Positions 1 through 5,382 of a DNA stretch of 7,032 nucleotides are shown here, piece after piece. This DNA is from Gammaproteobacteria bacterium. Its GTDB lineage: Bacteria > Pseudomonadota > Gammaproteobacteria > Enterobacterales > Alteromonadaceae. Location of the stretch: contig JAIXSW010000308.1 of assembly GCA_027484495.1 (NCBI GenBank), positions 1 to 7,032 on the forward strand, written 5' to 3'. The number at the start of each line of letters is the position of its first letter. Positions within the stretch are counted from its first letter, which is position 1. The notes beneath the pieces were generated by a model. It searched no databases, was not told the DNA's origin, and saw only the letters and a list, made by a program, of their open reading frames with translations. A program made the translations under genes and the position numbers.

Positions 1-1586
1 TCAAAGGCCCACACCGTTTCCCGGGCCGTTTTTTCGCGCTGACTGATTTTCACACCGGTTTTCAGCTGCCAGACACCATCGGCAGCGATAAACTCGCGGC
101 TCAAATCAGCCCGCACATTTTGCTCCTGCTCTTTGGTGTAGGTGTCGCCCATCTCGACTTCGTCAATGCTGTAACCGTCCGCCAGATAAGCTGCATCCGG
201 CGCGATCAGTTGCAACATGTCGCCGCCCTGAAAGCCCAGGCCCGTTTTAAATTTCTGCTCGAATGCGGCACCGGAAATACTAAAAGGCGTGTCTTCGTCG
301 GCCTGGCTGCTGCCGGCTTCCAGTTGCCACTCATAAGCGCCTTGCTGCTGTTTGGTGCCGAGTACCAGCGCGCTGATGCTTTGTTGCTCTTCGCGTTGCT
401 TCAGCTCCCGCACCAATTTGCCTTTGCCGGTCACACCGGCCAGCTGCGCTTTGTCGAGCTCGGTGATCAGCGCCTGCCGGCTTTCATCGTCGGTAAAGCG
501 GCTATACAGCGTGCGGACATAATATTCGGTCAGGCTGTCGGGTCTGTAGTCGGCGTTCAGCGCAAGGCCCAAACGTTCGCGGCTGATTTGATAGTCGCGC
601 AGCTCAAACTCTTCGAGGCCATCCGGGAAATCCCATTTGCCGCCGGTTTCGCTGTTGTCGGAACCAAATTTACGTTTGGCCAGGCTACCGGCGAATGCGA
701 TGCCCAGGCTGTCGGTGTTATCGCCAACATCAAACAGGCGCGTTGCAACACCGGAAATTTTAGGGCTTTGTGCATCAACCAGGCTGTTATGGCCGGCTTC
801 TGCCGTGAAGCTATAGAAATCATGGCTGCGGTCAAACGCAGATAAGCTCTTGATTTCAATAGTGCCGCCTAAAGAGCCAGCCGGCATATCCGGCGTCAGC
901 GTTTTGCTGACTTCGACCGATTCCAATAAATCGGATGGGATCACATCCAGCGCAACCGCACGGCGGCCCGCTTCCGGCGCTGCCAGTGAAGTCCCGTTGT
1001 AGGTCACGGCGTTGTAATCCGGTGCCAAACCGCGCACGCGGACAAAACGGCCTTCACCCTGGTCGCGCTCGACCGACACACCGGCCAGGCGTTGCAAGGC
1101 TTCACTGGCATTGCTGTCCGGGAACTGGCCCATTTCGTCGGTGCTTGCCACTGTGACGATGCCGGCGGCATTGCGCTGGCGGCTCAAGGCTTTACTGACG
1201 GCGCCGGACTGGCCGGTGACTTCCACGTGTTCGAGGCTGTTATCGACCGCGCGTAATTTGATATCACCGAGTTGCAGTGGGTCGGCTGCGATGATCACGG
1301 CTTGCTCAGCGAGCGCCGCACCGACATAACGCACCTGCAGCGTATAGCTGCCTGCCGGTAGTTTCGGAAACACAAACCGGCCATCGGCGGCAGTGGTGCG
1401 GCTTAAATTCAGTTCGCGGATCACCACTTCAGCGCCTGGTAACAGCCGCTGTTGGTTGTCGGTGATGCGGCCACTCAGTGCGGCATCGGCATGTACCGCG
1501 GTCGTAGTCGCAGCAGCAGTTAAACAAAGGCCAAGCCAGATAGCCCGGCTGAGCCGGTGCGGATGGAACATAGGTGCAGAAGTCAT
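1..1586 (-). CDS. TonB-dependent outer-membrane receptor, N-terminal 528 residues (3' end outside window)
   Basis: Active importer of a large or scarce substrate across the outer membrane, energised by TonB-ExbB-ExbD. Reading the minus strand gives 528 uninterrupted codons. A signal peptide (about residues 1-33, ending AVHA before DAAL) is followed by a carboxypeptidase-regulatory-like beta domain (about 37-95, with PGAEVVI, DGRFVFPKLPAGSYTL), a TonB-box-like stretch LEHVEVTG (118-125), and a plug domain (about 135-248, with ALQRLAGVSVER, RVRGLAPDYNAVTYNG and MPAGSLGGTIEIKS). Beta-barrel sequence follows. The plug wording is that of the Caulobacter/Xanthomonas-type receptors (TIGR01782-like), which often import carbohydrates or other complex organics; the substrate cannot be read here. 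Start 1586 is preferred over the in-frame ATG at 1571 because GGAAA lies 5-6 bases upstream of the first and nothing useful precedes the second. It is divergent from the GGDEF/AraC operon, which may regulate it. Family call is secure, substrate unknown. Confidence 0.95.
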   Translation of the reverse strand, partial: MTSAPMFHPHRLSRAIWLGLCLTAAATTTAVHADAALSGRITDNQQRLLPGAEVVIRELNLSRTTAADGRFVFPKLPAGSYTLQVRYVGAALAEQAVIIAADPLQLGDIKLRAVDNSLEHVEVTGQSGAVSKALSRQRNAAGIVTVASTDEMGQFPDSNASEALQRLAGVSVERDQGEGRFVRVRGLAPDYNAVTYNGTSLAAPEAGRRAVALDVIPSDLLESVEVSKTLTPDMPAGSLGGTIEIKSLSAFDRSHDFYSFTAEAGHNSLVDAQSPKISGVATRLFDVGDNTDSLGIAFAGSLAKRKFGSDNSETGGKWDFPDGLEEFELRDYQISRERLGLALNADYRPDSLTEYYVRTLYSRFTDDESRQALITELDKAQLAGVTGKGKLVRELKQREEQQSISALVLGTKQQQGAYEWQLEAGSSQADEDTPFSISGAAFEQKFKTGLGFQGGDMLQLIAPDAAYLADGYSIDEVEMGDTYTKEQEQNVRADLSREFIAADGVWQLKTGVKISQREKTARETVWAF

Positions 1587-1623
1587 AACAGTTTCCAGTG
1601 CTGAAGAAGAAAGTCCGGTCTTT

Positions 1624-1658
1624 ATTGTGCGAAGGCTGTGTGACAGTCACGCAGACAA
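1624..1658 (-). promoter_or_regulatory. Putative activator-dependent promoter of the TonB receptor gene, PhoB-box-like
   Basis: Read on the minus strand, TTGTCTG (1658-1652) and CTGTCAC (1646-1640) are two similar 7-mers separated by 5 bases. Ten bases later comes CACAAT (1629-1624), a 4-of-6 match to a -10 element, and the receptor ATG is about 38 bases further on. This resembles a PhoB-activated promoter (two 7-mers, -10 about 10 bp after the second, no good -35), but the spacer is 5 rather than the usual 4 bases and the first repeat is poor. The second repeat also forms part of a perfect 11-bp inverted repeat GTGACAGTCAC (1640-1650), so a dimeric regulator is an alternative reader. Confidence 0.35.
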
Positions 1659-1717
1659 AAAACCGATTCTGTGTGCCGGGCGGACCCGGGTCTTTGCAGC
1701 ACAAGCCGGGGCAGCAT

Positions 1718-1762
1718 TTGTCATCCGGTTGTCACGGCACTGTCACAGGGGCTGCCGAGAAT
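1718..1762 (+). promoter_or_regulatory. Tandem Pho-box-like direct repeats and -10 of the GGDEF/AraC operon
   Basis: Three 7-mers lie exactly 11 bp apart: TTGTCAT (1718-1724), TTGTCAC (1729-1735) and CTGTCAC (1740-1746), separated by 4-base spacers CCGG and GGCA. PhoB boxes are 7-bp repeats of CTGTCAT type with 4-bp spacers, and several promoters carry extra repeats in phase. From the end of the last repeat there are 10 bases to GAGAAT (1757-1762), a 4-of-6 match to TATAAT, which is the spacing known for PhoB-activated promoters that lack a -35. Against it, the spacers are GC-rich rather than AT-rich. The AraC-family product of the same operon could also be the reader of these repeats. Confidence 0.5.
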
Positions 1763-1804
1763 AAGAGGTTTAGATATTGCGAATGAGCGCAGAGGGCAAA
1801 GCGG

Positions 1805-2707
1805 ATGTGGCGATATCACCGGCAAAAACTCAGTGTCTGCCTGCTCTTGTTGCTGGCGGTGCTTGTGCTGGCATTTCAGCAGGGCGAACTGAAAGATTGG
1901 GCGCTGCGCGACAGCGTCGACAGTCTGGGTGAAGCCGTGACGCTGGCAGTCTGTGGCGCCTGGTTGAGCCTGATCATCAGTAGCCGGCCAGTCGGCCGTA
2001 TCACCAACTATCTGTTTTTTGGCAGTTTTTTACTGCTGTTTTCTGCCACTTTAGATTTGGCGGACGAAGTGCTGGATTACCCGCCAGAGCAGCGATTACT
2101 CAGCTGGCTTGAATCTTTCCCGGCACCGGTCGGCATGGTGTTATTAACCATCGGTTTGTTTGGCTGGCATCGGGAACAGCAGGTGATTAGCCGGCAGTTA
2201 CAAGGCCGCGAAGGTTTTCTGCGCGACCACCAGCTGATTGACCCGCTGACTCAGCTGTACGGCCCGGTGTATTTGCATGCGGTGCTGAACCGGGAAATCA
2301 AGTTGCGCCGGCCGGGTCAGACCTTATCGCTGCTGTTATTGGATATTCAGGGCTTTGCCGCCTACAACCGCGATTTTGGTGTGTCAGCCGGGGACGAGTT
2401 ACTGCAGCGTCTGGCGATTTGGTTTGCCGGCCAACTGCGGCCGCAGGATGTGATTTGTCGCTACAGCGGTGATTGTTTTGTTGTACTGCTGCCAGACACG
2501 CCACCAAGCAGCGCTGAACTGCTGGCGCAGCATTTACAAAGCCAGTTGCAGCATATTTGCACTGAACCTTTGGTGCTGCAGACGGTGGTCCAGCCGGTAC
2601 AGGATCAAAGTGCAGCGGTGGCTTTGCAACAGCTGGAGCAATGCTTGTTGCAGGCAAAAACGCAGTCTGCATCGCGACATGCCGCGTATTCCAGGGTGTG
2701 GTACTGA
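1805..2707 (+). CDS. Inner-membrane protein with degenerate GGDEF domain, likely non-catalytic and possibly a c-di-GMP receptor
   Basis: 300 residues. Hydrophobic segments at about 9-25, 43-60, 67-84 and 108-121 predict four membrane helices, followed by a short linker and a cytoplasmic GGDEF-type domain (about 143-295) that begins with DPLTQLYGPVYL, close to the family's DPLTGLxNR. The active-site loop reads CRYSGDCF (218-225): the first Gly of GGDEF is Ser and the catalytic/metal Glu is Cys. In the metal-binding segment D180 is kept but the following canonical Asp is Q182, and the usual SIGVA strand is not recognisable. Diguanylate cyclase activity is therefore unlikely. RPQD (212-215) lies exactly five residues before the loop, the position of the RxxD inhibitory site that binds c-di-GMP. 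GAGGG (1792-1796) is 8 bases before the start. The stop overlaps the next start, so the product probably works with the AraC-family regulator. What the membrane part senses is unknown. Confidence 0.88.
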   Translation: MWRYHRQKLSVCLLLLLAVLVLAFQQGELKDWALRDSVDSLGEAVTLAVCGAWLSLIISSRPVGRITNYLFFGSFLLLFSATLDLADEVLDYPPEQRLLSWLESFPAPVGMVLLTIGLFGWHREQQVISRQLQGREGFLRDHQLIDPLTQLYGPVYLHAVLNREIKLRRPGQTLSLLLLDIQGFAAYNRDFGVSAGDELLQRLAIWFAGQLRPQDVICRYSGDCFVVLLPDTPPSSAELLAQHLQSQLQHICTEPLVLQTVVQPVQDQSAAVALQQLEQCLLQAKTQSASRHAAYSRVWY

Positions 2708-3651
2708 TGCGTCGGCCGGGCGGATATCAGGACAAACAGCTGCTGGTTGCGCATGGCGTGCCTGAACTGCTGCAGGCCGCACAGCGGCGTGGCGCGTCGC
2801 TGCATCAGCTGCTTGCCGGCACGACTTTGTTTGAAGCCGACCTGCAAAAACCGCAATTTCGGCTCCATGCCGGCGCGCTGCAACGCCTGCTCTGTAACCT
2901 GAATAAAGTACCGAGTCCGGAACTGCCGGCGGTGATCGCCCAGGCGATATTGCTGAACCCGCAGATCCCGGTCTGTCGGCTGATCCTCTCGGCACCAACC
3001 CTTGGCAAAGCGCTGCGTTATCTGTGGTTTTATCGCCAGCAGTTGTGGCCATTATGCCTGCCGGTTTTGCAATGGCAGGGCGCGACGCTGCGGCTGACGT
3101 TATTGCCGGCCGTCGGCATGGGCGCTGCGCAGGAACTGGCACTGGCGGTATGTCAGCAGTTTGTGCTGGCGCTTTGCGCTGCCCGCCAGGTGCGTTGTGG
3201 GGATGCAACGCAAAGCGCAGCTCCGTTATTGCTACAGCTGACTTCGGCGCAGTTGGCGCAGCGCTTGGAGCAAGAGCAACGGGCGGAATGCCGGCACTGG
3301 CGGCAGATTTGTTGTCAGCAGGCGAAGTTATTACCGCGTCAGCCCGGTTTACTGGAATGGCTGAGTCGGCAGCAGCTGCGGCGTTTACCGGATTGGTTGA
3401 GCCCGGATGAAGCTGCTGCTATGTTGCAACTGCATCCGGCAGCGCTGAAACGTTTGTTGGCGGAACAACATTGCAGTTTTAGTCAATGGCAGGATCTGTT
3501 ACGCAATCAGCTGGCGCTGTTCTGGTTGTCGCAACCAGAGCTGTCGAATCGGCAGCTGGCAGCGCGGTTGGGCTACTCAGATGAGCACAACTTTCGCCGG
3601 GCGGTAAAACGCTGGACAGGTTTATTGCCCAGCGCGTTCAGGCCTGGCTGA
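2707..3651 (+). CDS. AraC-family transcriptional regulator
   Basis: 314 residues, a usual length for the family. The N-terminal region (about 15-190, with GTTLFEADLQKP, ALQRLLCNL and LSAPTLGKALRYLWFYRQQLWP) resembles the arabinose-binding-like domain (PF12625) found in OruR/ArgR-type AraC regulators. The C-terminal DNA-binding domain has two helix-turn-helix units: about 228-267 (WLSPDEAAAMLQLHPAALKRLL) and 279-312 (LSNRQLAARLGYSDEHNF, then RRAVKRWTGLLPSAFR), the latter close to the family signature. The start is set at the ATG that shares its A with the upstream TGA (TGATG), with AGGG about 10 bases before it; an in-frame ATG 22 codons earlier lies inside the GGDEF gene and is less likely. 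This overlap suggests translational coupling. By position it is a candidate regulator of its own operon and the divergent TonB receptor. The ligand is unknown. Confidence 0.93.
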   Translation: MRRPGGYQDKQLLVAHGVPELLQAAQRRGASLHQLLAGTTLFEADLQKPQFRLHAGALQRLLCNLNKVPSPELPAVIAQAILLNPQIPVCRLILSAPTLGKALRYLWFYRQQLWPLCLPVLQWQGATLRLTLLPAVGMGAAQELALAVCQQFVLALCAARQVRCGDATQSAAPLLLQLTSAQLAQRLEQEQRAECRHWRQICCQQAKLLPRQPGLLEWLSRQQLRRLPDWLSPDEAAAMLQLHPAALKRLLAEQHCSFSQWQDLLRNQLALFWLSQPELSNRQLAARLGYSDEHNFRRAVKRWTGLLPSAFRPG

Positions 3652-3661
3652 ATCCCCAGGC
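3642..3661. terminator. Inverted repeat between convergent genes, possible weak bidirectional terminator
   Basis: GCCTGG (3642-3647) and CCAGGC (3656-3661) form a perfect 6-bp stem with an 8-base loop. The loop contains the AraC-gene stop codon, and the repeat lies just before the end of the convergent small gene. No T-run follows on either strand, so factor-independent termination is doubtful. Confidence 0.25.
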
Positions 3662-3682
3662 ACTATTAGCCCAAAACACCGG

Positions 3683-3886
3683 TTAGCGTTGGGATTGACG
3701 GTGACCAAATTCCTGATCAGGCAGCTTGGCCGATAAATCACCAAACTCGGCCAACAGGGTCGCGATCTCACGATCGCTAAAACCAACCCGGTCAAAATGA
3801 CTGGCCAACTCTTCCATACTGGCGCCTTTGGCCAGCATGCGCTGACCGGTTTGCAGATGAATATTGCGGACAAAATCTGAAGTCAT
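3683..3886 (-). CDS. Small protein of unknown function, 67 residues
   Basis: Not recognised. The start at 3886 is chosen because AGGA (3897-3894) sits 7 bases upstream; two in-frame ATGs further up (3901, 3940) lack such a site. The product has no signal peptide, membrane segment or cysteine. It appears mainly helical and amphipathic (TGQRMLAKGASMEELASHF, SDREIATLLAEFGDLSAKL) with a basic, polar tail ending GHRQSQR. This would suit a small soluble adaptor or regulator, but no function can be assigned. It is convergent with the AraC gene (31-base gap) and lies 119 bases downstream of the reductase gene on the same strand. Good Shine-Dalgarno placement and lack of overlap with another gene argue that it is real. 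Confidence 0.7.
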   Translation of the reverse strand: MTSDFVRNIHLQTGQRMLAKGASMEELASHFDRVGFSDREIATLLAEFGDLSAKLPDQEFGHRQSQR

Positions 3887-3918
3887 AATCGGTTCCTGCA
3901 TAGTTAAACCATTGCAGG

Positions 3919-3967
3919 CGGCATCATGCCGGCCGAACAATACAGGCAGATGACATTTATTTTACAA
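3919..3967 (-). promoter_or_regulatory. Possible promoter and 6-1-6 inverted repeat upstream of the small gene
   Basis: On the minus strand TTGTAA (3967-3962) and TGTATT (3944-3939) are 17 bases apart, each a 4-of-6 match to -35 and -10. Immediately downstream is the perfect inverted repeat CGGCAT-C-ATGCCG (plus-strand 3919-3931), near the expected transcription start, where an operator or a leader hairpin could lie. All elements are modest matches. Confidence 0.3.
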
Positions 3968-4005
3968 ATCGACCAAATACGGGCTGCACAGGATGAGCGG
4001 TCTGA

Positions 4006-5061
4006 TCAGTCGCCCAGCAGCAGTGCGCTTTTGGCCTGTACACAGCAAGTTAGTACTTCGCCGGCGGCCAGCGGCACCGCCGGATCCAGCATTTGGATCA
4101 CTTCACCTTGCAGCAGGCGTTTTTTGCATAAGCCGCAGGAACCACCACGGCAATCCGACGGAATACAGGCACCGGCTTGATTCAAGGCATCCAGCACTGA
4201 ACGAAAGCCGGCGGAATCGGTTCGGATCTCGCCATATTGCAGCAAAAAACTCTGTGTGCTGGCCGCTGCACTAAACAGTTCAGACCGCAGCGACACGCCG
4301 GATCGCGCCAGTTCATGGCGCAGCTGCTCTGTCATCGCCGCATTGGCACAGCAATAATAATCCGCCTGCCGGCCTCCGATCGCCAATAGCCGGGCAGCGT
4401 TGATGCGGCCTTGTTCGCCGTGCCAGTTAACCGGTGGTTGTGATAATACCGGCACATAATGCAGTCCCGGCAGACGATTTAATAAACGGTGAAATAACAA
4501 GTCCGCCGCCGTGCGCGCCTGATACACCAGCGTGACAGGCCGGCGACTGCGCAGCGCCTGATACGCCAGCGCCAGCATCGGGGTAATACCGACGCCTCCG
4601 GCGATCAGCACCAGCGGTGCACGCCAGCCCCGCAGCACAAAATGACCTTTGGGCCTGCTGCTTTGCAGCATATCGCCGACTTTAAGCTGGCGAAACAGCT
4701 GTGAACTGAGCCGGCCACCAGGCTCAGCTTTAATCACCAGCCGGTAAAAATGGCTGTGGCGGCAATCCTGCGCCAGTGAATAAGCGCGGCTGACCGGTTG
4801 GCCAGCCGCGTCAGTGCCAAACAACTGAATATGCTGTCCAGCCTGTGCTTCAGGCAGCACGTGCCCGTCAGCACTGACCAGCGTCAGATGCAGATATTGG
4901 CGCTGACGGTGCAGCCGGCTGATCCGCAGCTGCAAAGACGGCTGGTGGCGCAGGTACGCCCGACGCTGCTGCCACCAGTCAAAACCTGCCTGCAGCAAGC
5001 GCAATGTGGGTAAAAACAGTATCAGGACCAGCGCGAGAGTCGTAATCATCAGAGTAACCAT
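4006..5061 (-). CDS. Membrane-anchored FAD/NAD(P)-binding reductase with C-terminal [2Fe-2S] ferredoxin domain
   Basis: 351 residues from ATG 5061 (347 if ATG 5049 is used; neither has a clear ribosome site). An N-terminal hydrophobic helix (about 5-24) anchors a ferredoxin-NADP-reductase module. Its FAD-binding part has AGQHIQLFG (74-82), RAYS (92-95) and GGRLSSQLF (115-123). The nicotinamide-binding part has IAGGVGITPML (153-163) and CANAAM (238-243), the latter where the family usually has CGPxxM. A plant-type ferredoxin domain (about 272-351) supplies cluster ligands C304, C309 and C312 and a fourth at C339 (LTCC). The order FAD-NAD-ferredoxin matches Hcr- and desaturase-partner-type reductases, which pass electrons from NAD(P)H to an acceptor protein. 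The open frame runs upstream to 5247, but that part contains its promoter and Fur box, so the long start is wrong. Fur control suggests a role under iron limitation, such as ferric or siderophore reduction; the acceptor is unknown. Confidence 0.92.
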   Translation of the reverse strand: MVTLMITTLALVLILFLPTLRLLQAGFDWWQQRRAYLRHQPSLQLRISRLHRQRQYLHLTLVSADGHVLPEAQAGQHIQLFGTDAAGQPVSRAYSLAQDCRHSHFYRLVIKAEPGGRLSSQLFRQLKVGDMLQSSRPKGHFVLRGWRAPLVLIAGGVGITPMLALAYQALRSRRPVTLVYQARTAADLLFHRLLNRLPGLHYVPVLSQPPVNWHGEQGRINAARLLAIGGRQADYYCCANAAMTEQLRHELARSGVSLRSELFSAAASTQSFLLQYGEIRTDSAGFRSVLDALNQAGACIPSDCRGGSCGLCKKRLLQGEVIQMLDPAVPLAAGEVLTCCVQAKSALLLGD

Positions 5062-5113
5062 CAGGTCTTGCTGGCGCTCACAAGTGGCAGCAAGCAGTTT
5101 ATTCAGGGGCAAC

Positions 5114-5143
5114 AGTATATCACCACTCCGGCATTGATGAGAA
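5114..5143 (-). promoter_or_regulatory. Promoter of the reductase gene
   Basis: On the minus strand, TTCTCA (5143-5138, 4 of 6 for -35) is followed after 18 bases by TATACT (5119-5114, 5 of 6 for -10). Transcription would start near 5107, giving a leader of about 45 bases to ATG 5061. The -35 element lies partly inside the Fur box. Confidence 0.6.
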
Positions 5144-5157
5144 TGATTATCATTTGT
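5139..5157. promoter_or_regulatory. Fur box
   Basis: The 19 bases match the Fur consensus GATAATGATAATCATTATC at 14 positions. The core AATGAT-T-ATCATT (5142-5154) is a perfect 6-1-6 inverted repeat, the form bound by Fe(II)-Fur. It overlaps the -35 of the reductase promoter, the standard position for repression when iron is sufficient. It also lies 18 bases before a weak plus-strand -35 (5175-5180), so the chemotaxis gene could be affected too. Confidence 0.8.
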
Positions 5158-5174
5158 TTGATGAGGTGATAAAG

Positions 5175-5204
5175 TGGACAAAGTAAACCGCGTTCTTGCA
5201 TATT
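5175..5204 (+). promoter_or_regulatory. Possible promoter of the chemotaxis gene
   Basis: TGGACA (5175-5180, 5 of 6 for -35) is followed after 18 bases by CATATT (5199-5204, 4 of 6 for -10). Use of this promoter would give a leader of about 170 bases before the ATG. No match to the flagellar sigma-28 consensus was seen upstream of the gene. Confidence 0.35.
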
Positions 5205-5382
5205 TCGGTGCTGCAACTTCAGGACGGCCAAAATTATTTCTCAGCAATGATGCAATTACTGCTAATACTTAGAACTCGTTCCATTGGAGCGAATGTTGAT
5301 TCTGTTCATAGAGTTAGTTGGCATTTGGTTTGTACTTATTGCAGAAAATCTCGGTGGTACAAACGGTTAGCACAGGAAAATT

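Larger units (their letters stand above)
5062..5382. other. Divergent intergenic region between reductase and chemotaxis genes
   Basis: These 321 bases hold the reductase promoter, its Fur box and a weak plus-strand promoter. From about 5205 to 5370 the sequence is visibly richer in A and T than the flanking genes. I see no convincing gene, hairpin or further regulatory site in it. A possible 67-codon frame at 5196-5399 overlaps the next gene and shows no protein-like features. Confidence 0.6.

Noticed and set aside
120..845. 241-codon plus-strand open frame
   Set aside because: It is antisense to the TonB receptor, whose minus-strand frame translates to a coherent family sequence throughout. 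The plus-strand product has no recognisable domain.
1683..1692. 10-bp perfect palindrome GACCCGGGTC in the divergent intergenic region
   Set aside because: It is short, of a kind expected by chance in GC-rich sequence, and has no second copy or clear position relative to either promoter.
2534..3208. 224-codon minus-strand open frame, rich in Pro, Ala and Arg
   Set aside because: It lies antisense to the GGDEF-like and AraC genes. Its composition is typical of the complement of a GC-rich coding sequence.
3024..3410. 128-codon plus-strand open frame rich in Ala and Gly
   Set aside because: It is an out-of-frame reading of the AraC-family gene, with no motif of its own.
5162..5204. Possible sigma-28 (flagellar) promoter upstream of the chemotaxis gene, from TAAAGT-like bases
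   Set aside because: The downstream GCCGATAA element is absent at the required 11-base spacing.
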